From Flavobacteria bacterium MS024-2A (GTDB lineage: Bacteria > Bacteroidota > Bacteroidia > Flavobacteriales > Flavobacteriaceae), in NCBI GenBank assembly GCA_905182305.1, contig CAJJBB010000006.1, positions 62,001-126,000 of the forward strand: 64,000 nucleotides of DNA, written 5' to 3'. Every line of letters starts with the position of its first letter. Position 1 is the stretch's first letter. The notes under the pieces are model-generated. The model did no database searches. It was not told the DNA's origin and was given only the letters and a program-made list of their open reading frames with translations. The position numbers and the translations under genes are program-made. Below are positions 37,363-45,684 of the stretch, piece by piece.

Positions 37363-39687
37363 ATGAAAAATACAAATACTACATATATTGATGCCCTAAA
37401 TGAAGCTCAACGTGGACCTGTTTTACACAAAGAAGGACCACTAATTGTTATTGCAGGTGCAGGTTCTGGAAAAACAAGAGTTCTTACCTACCGAATTGCC
37501 CATTTGATGGCTTCCGGGGTAGACTCCTTCTCTATTTTAGCTTTGACATTTACAAATAAAGCGGCCCGAGAAATGAAAGCAAGAATTGGAGACCTTGTTG
37601 GAGAGGGAGAGGCTAAAAATTTATGGATGGGTACTTTTCACTCTGTTTTTGCAAGAATATTAAGACAGGAAGCAGATAAATTAGGCTTTCCTTCCAATTT
37701 CACTATTTATGACACTCAAGATTCTGACCGTTTAATTTCTGCTATTATCAAAGAATTAGGTTTAGAAAAAGATATTTACAAATACAAGCAGGTTCGAAGC
37801 CGGATATCGGCTTTTAAAAATAGTCTAATCACCGTAAAAGCATACTTTAATGACGGAGATTTGCAAGAAGCAGATGCTATGTCTAGACGCCCTAAAATGG
37901 GTATGATTTACAAAGAATATGTCGAAAGATGCTTTAAAGCAGGTGCCATGGATTTTGACGATTTATTACTTCGAACAAATGAATTATTAAATCGTTATCC
38001 AGAAGTTTTAGCGAAATACCAAGATCGCTTCCGTTATATATTGGTGGATGAGTATCAAGATACTAATCATTCTCAATATTTAATAGTAAGAGCTTTGTCG
38101 GACCGCTATCAAAACATATGTGTTGTTGGAGATGATGCGCAAAGTATCTATGCTTTTAGAGGCGCAAACATCAATAACATTCTTAATTTTCAGAAAGATT
38201 ATGATGATGTTGCACTTTATCGTTTAGAACAAAATTATCGATCTACTAAGACAATTGTAAATGCTGCAAATTCTATTATCAGCCACAATCAAACTAAAAT
38301 AGATAAAGTTGTTTGGACTTCAAACTCCCAAGGAGAGTCTATCCAGATAAATCGAGTTGCAACAGATTCAGAGGAAGGAAGGCATGTATCTTCATCTATT
38401 TTTGATTTTAAAATGCAAGAACAACGAAAAAATGCAGATTTTGCTATTTTATATAGAACTAATGCCCAGTCAAGGGCTATGGAAGATGCGCTAAGAAAAA
38501 GAGATATTCCATACCGAATTTACGGTGGTCTTTCATTTTATCAACGAAAGGAAATTAAAGATGTATTAGCTTATTTAAGAATTGTAGTTAATCCTAAAGA
38601 TGAGGAAAGCTTAAAGAGAATCATCAATTACCCTCCTAGAGGAATAGGACAGACGACTATTGATAAATTAGTGGTGGCATCTAAAGAACATAATTTAACC
38701 CTTTTTGAAACCGTATCACGTGCCAAAGAATTGAACATTCCAGTAAATGCAGGAACACTTTTAAAGTTAATGAATTTTACCACCTTAATGCAACGATTTC
38801 ATATTGAAAACGAAAACTTAAATGCATTTGAGATTACCGATTTGATCACTAAGAAAATTGGATTGGTTCAAGAGCTTAAAAAAGACGCTACCCCCGAGGG
38901 CATTGCACGAATAGAAAATATTGAAGAACTATTAAATGGAATTCGAGATTTCACTGAAGGACAAGAAGAGTTAGCAGATGCCACAGGAAGTTTAACTGAA
39001 TTTTTAGAGGATGTTGCCTTGGCTACTGACTTAGACAAAGATGATGATCCTAATAGTGATAGAGTTGCTTTAATGACAATACATCTTGCAAAGGGATTAG
39101 AGTTTCCCTATGTATTCATTGTTGGATTAGAAGAGGACTTATTTCCTTCTGCAATGAGTTTAAATACACGATCAGAATTAGAAGAAGAACGACGCTTATT
39201 TTATGTAGCCTTAACACGAGCAGAAGAACGTGTTTTTCTTTCCTATTCCTTATCAAGGTACAGGTGGGGAAAATTAATAGATGCAGAGCCTAGTCGTTTC
39301 ATTGAAGAAATTGAAAGCCAGTATGTTAATCATATTATTCCAAAAGACACATACAATTATAAACCACTTATTAATACATCTATTTTCGGAGAACCAACTC
39401 AATTTAATTCTCCTAAGAAACCAGTTAAGACCCCAGTCAAGTTAAATACAGCACCCACAATTACTCAGTTAAAAAAATTACGTAAAATTGAGCCTAATTT
39501 AACTGAAGTATCTTTGGAGAAGATTACGCTATTAGAAGGTATGGAGGTAGAACATACAAGATTTGGTAAGGGTATAGTTCAAAACATAGAAGGCAAAGGA
39601 GCTGATAAAAAAGCTGCCATTGCCTTCAAAGGATTTGGAGTTAAAAATCTTCTTCTGCGATTTGCTAAACTTAATATTAAGTCCTAA
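37363..39687 (+). CDS. uvrD: UvrD/PcrA-type ATP-dependent DNA helicase
   Basis: SF1A 3'-5' helicase of 774 residues acting in nucleotide excision and mismatch repair or replication restart. Motifs occur in order: NEAQRGPVLHKEGPLIVIAGAGSGKT (Q motif and Walker A, core AGAGSGKTRVLTYRIAHL), FTNKAAREMKARI, MDFDDLLLRTNELL, LVDEYQDTNHSQY, VVGDDAQSIYAFRGANI, LEQNYRST, MTIHLAKGLEFPYVFIVGLEE and YVALTRAEE. The C-terminal tail ends with a Tudor-like VEHTRFGKGIVQNIEGKG that binds RNA polymerase in PcrA. uvrA lies 10 kb away. Confidence 0.95.
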   Translation: MKNTNTTYIDALNEAQRGPVLHKEGPLIVIAGAGSGKTRVLTYRIAHLMASGVDSFSILALTFTNKAAREMKARIGDLVGEGEAKNLWMGTFHSVFARILRQEADKLGFPSNFTIYDTQDSDRLISAIIKELGLEKDIYKYKQVRSRISAFKNSLITVKAYFNDGDLQEADAMSRRPKMGMIYKEYVERCFKAGAMDFDDLLLRTNELLNRYPEVLAKYQDRFRYILVDEYQDTNHSQYLIVRALSDRYQNICVVGDDAQSIYAFRGANINNILNFQKDYDDVALYRLEQNYRSTKTIVNAANSIISHNQTKIDKVVWTSNSQGESIQINRVATDSEEGRHVSSSIFDFKMQEQRKNADFAILYRTNAQSRAMEDALRKRDIPYRIYGGLSFYQRKEIKDVLAYLRIVVNPKDEESLKRIINYPPRGIGQTTIDKLVVASKEHNLTLFETVSRAKELNIPVNAGTLLKLMNFTTLMQRFHIENENLNAFEITDLITKKIGLVQELKKDATPEGIARIENIEELLNGIRDFTEGQEELADATGSLTEFLEDVALATDLDKDDDPNSDRVALMTIHLAKGLEFPYVFIVGLEEDLFPSAMSLNTRSELEEERRLFYVALTRAEERVFLSYSLSRYRWGKLIDAEPSRFIEEIESQYVNHIIPKDTYNYKPLINTSIFGEPTQFNSPKKPVKTPVKLNTAPTITQLKKLRKIEPNLTEVSLEKITLLEGMEVEHTRFGKGIVQNIEGKGADKKAAIAFKGFGVKNLLLRFAKLNIKS

Positions 39688-39756
39688 TCATTGAATTTAA
39701 AATCAGGATTTTTAAAATTATTTTAGTTTTTTATTTACTTTAAAATAGTTCACAAA

Positions 39757-39785
39757 AAAAGGCTATATTATGAATATAGCCTTTT
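39757..39785. terminator. Bidirectional hairpin terminator between uvrD and the OmpA lipoprotein gene
   Basis: A 13-bp perfect inverted repeat (AAAAGGCTATATT at 39757-39769, AATATAGCCTTTT at 39773-39785) with a 3-nt loop. It is flanked by A-rich sequence on the left and T-rich on the right, as expected for a terminator serving both converging genes. Confidence 0.8.
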
Positions 39786-39805
39786 AAATACTGGTCTAAT
39801 GTTTT

Positions 39806-40657
39806 TTATTTTGCAGCTTCCATTCCTTGTTCTATCATACTATAAAACTGGTCTAATTTAGGAAGTACGATAATTCTTGTACGTCTATTTTTAGCTCTGT
39901 TTGAAGAAGTATCATTGTCTGCTACAGGAACGTAGTAACTTCTACCTGCAGCAGTCATACGTGCAGGAGCAACACCAAAGTCTTTTTCAAGTATACGAAC
40001 AACTGCGGTTGCTCTTTTAACAGAAAGGTCCCAGTTATCAACAATACCATCTGCTTTAATTGGCACATTATCAGAATGGCCTTCTACCATAAACTCAAGC
40101 TCTGGCTTATTGTTAACAACAGTTGCAACTTTTCCAAGTACTTCTTTAGCGCGAGAAGTTACAGTATAGCTTCCACTTCTGAATAATAGTTTATCTGAAA
40201 TTGAAACATAAACAACACCTTTTTCAACATTAATTTCAATGTCTTCATCGCTCATATTACCTAAAACTCCTTTAAGACTCGTAACTAATGCAAGAGTTAC
40301 CGAATCTTTTTTGGTAACCGCATCTTGCATACGTTGAATGCGAACATCTTTTTCTTTCATACTTTCAAGAGAAATTTCAAGGTTTTCAGCGCCTTTTTGT
40401 GAAAGGGTAGTAAGATTTCCAATGTTACTAATTAAGTCTCGGTTATTGGCGGTCAAAAAGTTGTTTTGTTCTTGTAAAGATTTTAATGTTGCCATTGCAG
40501 TTTCTTTTTCCTCATCACAAGAGTTTAGTTTAACTGTAGCAGAATCTAGTAGATTTTTTGTGTTTTGTTGTAATTCTTCAAGTTCTGTGAATTTTTTTTG
40601 TGATACACAAGATGATAATAATATACCTGAGATCACTAAAGCGATTGCTTTCTTCAT
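39806..40657 (-). CDS. OmpA-family outer-membrane lipoprotein
   Basis: 283 residues with a lipobox leader (ILLSSC, lipidated Cys17), a coiled-coil stalk at about 25-115 (LEELQQNTKNLLDSATVKLN and following) and a C-terminal OmpA peptidoglycan-binding domain (about 145-270). That domain contains LLFRSGSYTVTSRAKEVL, FMVEGHSDNVPI, NWDLSVKRATAVVRIL and NRAKNRRTRIIV. It should tether the outer membrane to peptidoglycan. The arrangement resembles MotB-like/OmpA lipoproteins common in flavobacteria. Confidence 0.93.
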   Translation of the reverse strand: MKKAIALVISGILLSSCVSQKKFTELEELQQNTKNLLDSATVKLNSCDEEKETAMATLKSLQEQNNFLTANNRDLISNIGNLTTLSQKGAENLEISLESMKEKDVRIQRMQDAVTKKDSVTLALVTSLKGVLGNMSDEDIEINVEKGVVYVSISDKLLFRSGSYTVTSRAKEVLGKVATVVNNKPELEFMVEGHSDNVPIKADGIVDNWDLSVKRATAVVRILEKDFGVAPARMTAAGRSYYVPVADNDTSSNRAKNRRTRIIVLPKLDQFYSMIEQGMEAAK

Positions 40658-40707
40658 AATATTTTTAAATTTAAAATTTTATACAATGCAAATTAAATGA
40701 AAATATT

Positions 40708-41709
40708 CTATTCTCTATTCAAATCCTTAAAAATTAATTTTTTCTCCTTTATGAATGATAATATAATATTCCTTGTGTAAAAGTAATTTTCTTTTTTTAT
40801 GGATATGTTAGATTTTGTCTTTATTGATTTAAATCTTCTATAAAACGCAAAATGAGCCTTAATGATTGCTAACGAAGAATTAAACTTTAAATTAAACAGA
40901 TAATAAATACCAATTATACCGTCCCAACATAATCTCCTGAAAATTCTCCAAGCTAATTTTTCAGGGGGCAAATTTTTTGTTAGCATCCAGAGTGAATTCC
41001 TGTGATTTAGAAAAACCTTACGGGGAGAAGTTCCTAATGTTGCACCTCCCACATGGTATACTTTAGAGGCACCTATTGCCATTGTTTTAAATCCTGTATT
41101 AAAAACTCGCCAGCATAAATCTATTTCTTCTTGATGTGCGAAAAAGGAATCATCAAATCCATTTTGTTTCCAAAATAGTTTACTACGAATAAAGAAACAT
41201 GCCCCACTTGCCCAAAAAATTTCTTTTGGCAAATCATATTGTCCAAAATCTTTTTCAATATTTGAATGAATTCTTCCTCTACAAAAAGGAAATCCATTAG
41301 CATCTATATAGCCACCTGCTGCACCAGCATATTCAAAATGTGTAGGCTTATTGTAGTCTAATATATGTGGTTGTAAAATTCCGGTATCTGCATTTGAGTT
41401 AAAATGATTAAGTAGGGGAGGAAGCCAGTTTTTAGTCACTAGAACATCTGAATTAAGCAAACAATATATTTCGGCTTTAACTTCTTTCAACCCTTTGTTA
41501 TAACCACTTGCATAGCCAAAGTTTTGAGATAAAGTAATACATTGTATGCTAGGATGATTCATTTTTATCCACGGCACAGATTCATCAGTTGAGGCATTAT
41601 CTATAATAACTACATGCGCTTCAGGACTATAATCAACAACTTTAGGTAAAAATTTTTCTAGTAATTTAATCCCATTATAATTAAGTACGACTACTGCTAA
41701 TGAATTCAT
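40708..41709 (-). CDS. Glycosyltransferase family 2, rhamnosyltransferase-like
   Basis: 333-residue GT-A enzyme: VVLNYNGIKLLEKFLP and VVIIDNASTDES (nucleotide binding), NFGYASGYNKGL, LLNSDVLV (DxD-equivalent), then FWASGACFFIRSKLFW, FFAHQEEIDLCWRVFN and HRNSLWML. A hydrophobic stretch near the C-terminus (about 265-295) may be a membrane anchor. It likely adds a sugar to a surface polysaccharide or glycolipid. It overlaps the HsdR-N gene upstream by 4 bp (ATGA). Confidence 0.92.
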   Translation of the reverse strand: MNSLAVVVLNYNGIKLLEKFLPKVVDYSPEAHVVIIDNASTDESVPWIKMNHPSIQCITLSQNFGYASGYNKGLKEVKAEIYCLLNSDVLVTKNWLPPLLNHFNSNADTGILQPHILDYNKPTHFEYAGAAGGYIDANGFPFCRGRIHSNIEKDFGQYDLPKEIFWASGACFFIRSKLFWKQNGFDDSFFAHQEEIDLCWRVFNTGFKTMAIGASKVYHVGGATLGTSPRKVFLNHRNSLWMLTKNLPPEKLAWRIFRRLCWDGIIGIYYLFNLKFNSSLAIIKAHFAFYRRFKSIKTKSNISIKKENYFYTRNIILSFIKEKKLIFKDLNRE

Positions 41710-42158
41710 GAGATGGCTATATGATTTGGCAAGTCTTTTAAAAAACTATATCGTTTATTTTTATAGTCCATTTGACAAAAGTAATGATCAAATCCGTTTG
41801 TTACCATTAAAAATCTGCTCTTTAGAGAAAGGTTATATCGTGCAATTTGGTCAAATGTCTCTTGAGTAATCGAAATAGAAGGGGCTTTACATTCAATAAG
41901 AATGTGATTTTCTCCTCTTAGATTTGAGACTACTATGTCAAAACGTTTTTTTGTCTCATATACCTTAATCTCCTTTTCAATTAAAATCCAAGAAGCTGGA
42001 TATCCTTTGGTTTCAATAAGAAAATTCACACAATGAACACGTACCCATTCTTCTTTAGTACATATCAACCATTTTTTACGAACACGATCAAAAATATAGG
42101 GTTTATTTTCCTTATTTTTGATTAACATATTATAGTTGGGAAAATTAAGTTTTTCCAT
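41706..42158 (-). CDS. Stand-alone HsdR N-terminal-like PD-(D/E)XK domain protein
   Basis: 150 residues from ATG 42158. It matches the type I restriction enzyme R-subunit N-terminal domain without helicase or other Hsd genes: VRVHCVNFLIETKGYP, then the nuclease core KRFDIVVSN (Asp) and HILIECKAPS (Glu-x-Lys), and a helix with QIARYN. The metal-binding residues look intact, so DNA cleavage is possible, but no methylase or specificity gene is present. The gene is divergent from holA (27-bp gap) and translationally coupled to the GT2 gene, an arrangement I recall as conserved in Bacteroidota. Confidence 0.78.
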   Translation of the reverse strand: MEKLNFPNYNMLIKNKENKPYIFDRVRKKWLICTKEEWVRVHCVNFLIETKGYPASWILIEKEIKVYETKKRFDIVVSNLRGENHILIECKAPSISITQETFDQIARYNLSLKSRFLMVTNGFDHYFCQMDYKNKRYSFLKDLPNHIAIS

Positions 42159-42185
42159 GTTGTAAAAATGCAATAAATTTTTAAA

Positions 42186-43190
42186 ATGAAAGAGTTCTTT
42201 ACGCTACTTTCAAAGATTGAAAAAAACCAGTTCTCTCCATTTTATTTATTGGCAGGAACTGAAGGATATTTTATTGACGCAATCACAGATGCACTAATTA
42301 GCAGGTTGGTTAAAGAAGAATCTAAAGACTTTGATTGTACTTATTTTTATGGAAAAGAGATAGTACCCTCTGACATTATTGAGACGGCTAAACGTTATCC
42401 TATGATTTCAAAATACAACGTAGTGATAATTAAAGAAGCGCAATTCATAAGGAAAGAACTCTTGGACGAATTGATTTCTTATTTGGAAAATCCAATGCCC
42501 CATAGTATTGTCATTTTAAATTATAAAAATAAAGTCTTTAATAAAACCAGGAAGTTTTATAAAGCAGCACTCAAAATAGGAGAAGTTTTATTAGTAAAAC
42601 CTCTTTACGATAATCAAATAGTTCCTTGGGTGAATAACCAAGCCAATCAATTAAATCTTTTAATTGATCCAAAAGCTGCTGTAATGTTATCTGAATTCAT
42701 TGGGGCTGATCTAAGTACTCTTAATAATGAATTGATTAAACTTAAGCTTGTTGTAAATGATGGAGAAATCATTACTGATGAACACATAGAATCTCATGTT
42801 GGAATTAGTAAAGAGTTTAATAATTTTGAATTTCAAAAAGCTATTGGATTAGGACAATTTTCAAAAGCTTTTCAAATTATTCAATATTTTTATAGAAACC
42901 CAAAAAACCAACCACTTACATTAACACTTTCGACATTGCATAATTACTTTCAGAAGCTTCTTATTCTTAAAGGATTGAAAAATCAGTCTAATGTAGCATC
43001 TGTAATAGGTGTAAACCCTTATTTTATAAATGATTATAAAGCTGCTGCGAGTCGACTAACAATGCGACAGATAACAATTGGGTTGAAACATGTATTAGAA
43101 GCTGATTTGAAAAGTAAAGGAATTGAAGGTGTCAATAATGATTCAAAAAGCATTTTAGAAGAATTACTTCTTAAGCTTTTTACATTATAG
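42186..43190 (+). CDS. holA: DNA polymerase III delta subunit
   Basis: Clamp-loader subunit that opens the beta sliding clamp. The 334-residue protein has the family start (FYLLAGTEGYFIDAITDAL, equivalent to the degenerate P-loop), the domain-II segment SKYNVVIIKEAQFIRKELLDELISY, and the C-terminal collar with PLTLTLSTLHNYFQKLLILKGL. HolA sequences diverge strongly, but length and motif order fit. It is divergent from the HsdR-N-like gene and convergent with the E1 gene (no gap). Confidence 0.92.
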   Translation: MKEFFTLLSKIEKNQFSPFYLLAGTEGYFIDAITDALISRLVKEESKDFDCTYFYGKEIVPSDIIETAKRYPMISKYNVVIIKEAQFIRKELLDELISYLENPMPHSIVILNYKNKVFNKTRKFYKAALKIGEVLLVKPLYDNQIVPWVNNQANQLNLLIDPKAAVMLSEFIGADLSTLNNELIKLKLVVNDGEIITDEHIESHVGISKEFNNFEFQKAIGLGQFSKAFQIIQYFYRNPKNQPLTLTLSTLHNYFQKLLILKGLKNQSNVASVIGVNPYFINDYKAAASRLTMRQITIGLKHVLEADLKSKGIEGVNNDSKSILEELLLKLFTL

Positions 43191-45599
43191 TCATATTGGA
43201 AATTCAAATGGATTAGCCTCATGCATAATATCATAAACAGCTTCAAAAACATCATCTTCAGAAGGTTTTGAAAAATAATCACCATCACCTCCATATGCTG
43301 GACGGTGACTTTTTGCTGATAAAAGTTTAGGAGCACAATCTAATAATGAGAAGATGTTTTGTTTTTCAATAAGTTGTTGCAATATATATGAAGAAGCACC
43401 GCCTGGAACGTCTTCATCGACGATTAATAATCGATTTGTTTTTGTAATACTATCTCGAATATCTTCATTTAAATCAAATGGTATTAAGGATTGAATATCA
43501 ATTACTTCTAGGTGAATTCCAATCTGTCTTAATCGCTTTGCAGTTCCCTCTACTATTCTAAGTGTAGACCCATATGAAACTACTGTAATATCAGATCCTT
43601 CCGATAAAACCTCTATTCTTCCAAGAGCCAATGTGAATTCTCCAGGGTTTGAAGGAGGGATTTCTTTAAGCCTGTAGCCATTTAAACATTCAACAACAAT
43701 GGCAGGTTGTTCAATTTGAAGTAAAGTATTATAAAATCCTGCTGCTTGGGTCATGTCTCTAGGAACTAGAATATGTATACCACGCAACAAATGAATCATA
43801 CCTCCCATAGGTGAGCCAGAATGCCAAATTCCTTCTAAACGATGTCCTCTAGTTCGAATTATTAATGGAGCAATTTGTTTTCCAATAGTACGGTAATTCA
43901 TTGAAGCTAAATCATCACTCAAAATTTGAATACAATATAGGATGTAATCTAAATATTGAATTTCTGCAATAGGACGAAGCCCACGCAATGCCATGCCTAT
44001 TCCTTGTCCTGCGATGGTAGCTTCTCTGATTCCGGTATCTGAAATTCTTAGTGATCCAAATTTGTTTTGTAATCCCTCTAATCCTTGATTTACATCTCCA
44101 ATTTTCCCAACATCTTCACCAAAAATCAAGAGATTATCATGTTTTTTAAGAAGTGCCTCAAAATTATCTCTAATAATAACACGTCCATCTACAGGAATAC
44201 TATTTTTATTAAATTTTACTGGTGTTACTTTAAAAGCAATTAAATCTTTTTTTGAAACAGTATATAAATGTGATGAAATTCGTTCACTTACATAAGAGGT
44301 AAGTTTTTTTAACCAATTTCGGAACTCTTTTGCTTGTGCATCAGGATATTTAGCGAGTAATATATTGATTTTTCTTCCAGCAGAGATAATATCCTTATAT
44401 CCTAAATCAAGTGTCTCATCTAAATTAGAAAATATAACCTGAAGTTGGGTATCGTTATGTGTACTTGACTTTAAAACATCTAAAAAATTAAGTAGTTGTT
44501 GTTTCTCTTTTAAAATTGGAGTTGTGTAATCACTCCAAGCTTTTCTTCTTGAGGCTTGTACACTTTTTTTTGCATTATTTTCTATTTGAATTAACTCACT
44601 TTCTTTAGCAAAACCTTCAGTAATTAGCCAAGACCTCATTTTAGAATTACAGTCGTATTCCATTTCCCAATCAAGACGCTTTTTTGATTTATAACGTTCA
44701 TGAGAACCTGAGGAAGAGTGTCCAAGAGGCTGCGTTAATTCAGTTACATGAACCAATACTGGAACATGGTCTTTTCGTGCTACTTTTGAAGCAAATTGGT
44801 AGGCCTCAATTAATGCTAAATAATCCCATCCTTTTACAGTAATTATTTCAAAACCATTAGCATCATCTGTTCTCTGAAACCCTTTTAAAGCTTCTGATAT
44901 ACTTTCTTTTACCGTTTGATCTTTATTAGATACGGAAATACCATATTCATCATCCCAAACGCTTATAATCATTGGGACTTGCATAACACCAGCAGCATTA
45001 AGGGTCTCAAAAAACATTCCTTCACTAGTACTAGCATTTCCAATAGTCCCCCAAGCAATTTCATTTCCATTTTTTGAAAATAAGGCATCATTTTGGGTAC
45101 TGAGATTTCGATATACTTTGGAAGCGTGTGCTAATCCTAAAAGACGTGGCATTTGGGATCCTGTTGGAGAGATGTCACCACTATGGTTTTTTTGGTCAAT
45201 TACCCTTAGCCAATTTCCTTCTTTATCTCTACTTGCTGTGACAAAATGACCTCCCATTTGTCGTCCACCTGACATGGGTTCGCGTTCTATATCTAAATCT
45301 GCATATAGAGCTGCAAAAACATTTTCAACAGTAAGAAGTCCCTGGGCGAATAAAAGTGTTTGATCTCGATAGTATCCTGATCTAAAATCTCCATTTTTAA
45401 AAAAACGGTTCATTGCAAGTTGAGGTAATTCTTTACCATCTCCAAAAATTCCAAACTTACCTTTTCCAGAAAATACTTCACGTCTCCCAAGAAGACTACA
45501 TTGTCTGCTTAAAACAGCTATTTTATAATCTTCTAATACCTGTTTTTTAAAGGCAATAAAATTAATTTTATGGTCTTCTTCTAGTTTTTGGCTTGTCAT
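43191..45599 (-). CDS. 2-oxoacid dehydrogenase E1, fused alpha and beta subunits
   Basis: 802-residue thiamine-diphosphate enzyme in which the E1 alpha chain (about 1-400) and beta chain (about 460-800) are one polypeptide. Alpha landmarks: FRSGYYRDQTLLFAQGLL, EPMSGGRQMGGHF, GTIGNASTSEGMFFETLNAAG (TPP/Mg region, core GNASTSEGMFFETLN) and HSSSGSHERYKSKKR (phosphorylation-loop-like). Beta landmarks: LIFGEDVGKIGDVNQGL, IAGQGIGMALRGLRPIAEIQ and LIVDEDVPGGASS. It probably oxidises branched-chain 2-oxoacids as part of a BCKDH-type complex; pyruvate or 2-oxoglutarate cannot be excluded. ATG 45599 is preferred to TTG 45611. Confidence 0.9.
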   Translation of the reverse strand: MTSQKLEEDHKINFIAFKKQVLEDYKIAVLSRQCSLLGRREVFSGKGKFGIFGDGKELPQLAMNRFFKNGDFRSGYYRDQTLLFAQGLLTVENVFAALYADLDIEREPMSGGRQMGGHFVTASRDKEGNWLRVIDQKNHSGDISPTGSQMPRLLGLAHASKVYRNLSTQNDALFSKNGNEIAWGTIGNASTSEGMFFETLNAAGVMQVPMIISVWDDEYGISVSNKDQTVKESISEALKGFQRTDDANGFEIITVKGWDYLALIEAYQFASKVARKDHVPVLVHVTELTQPLGHSSSGSHERYKSKKRLDWEMEYDCNSKMRSWLITEGFAKESELIQIENNAKKSVQASRRKAWSDYTTPILKEKQQLLNFLDVLKSSTHNDTQLQVIFSNLDETLDLGYKDIISAGRKINILLAKYPDAQAKEFRNWLKKLTSYVSERISSHLYTVSKKDLIAFKVTPVKFNKNSIPVDGRVIIRDNFEALLKKHDNLLIFGEDVGKIGDVNQGLEGLQNKFGSLRISDTGIREATIAGQGIGMALRGLRPIAEIQYLDYILYCIQILSDDLASMNYRTIGKQIAPLIIRTRGHRLEGIWHSGSPMGGMIHLLRGIHILVPRDMTQAAGFYNTLLQIEQPAIVVECLNGYRLKEIPPSNPGEFTLALGRIEVLSEGSDITVVSYGSTLRIVEGTAKRLRQIGIHLEVIDIQSLIPFDLNEDIRDSITKTNRLLIVDEDVPGGASSYILQQLIEKQNIFSLLDCAPKLLSAKSHRPAYGGDGDYFSKPSEDDVFEAVYDIMHEANPFEFPI

Positions 45600-45684
45600 A
45601 CGATTGTGCAAAATTACAAAAAATAATGTGGTCTTCTAAGTCCAAAACAAGTTGATCCTTTATTTAAATTTATAAATATTTAGT

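Noticed and set aside
41706-42158. Type I restriction-modification system
   Set aside because: Only an N-terminal HsdR-like domain exists; no helicase part, hsdM or hsdS is nearby.
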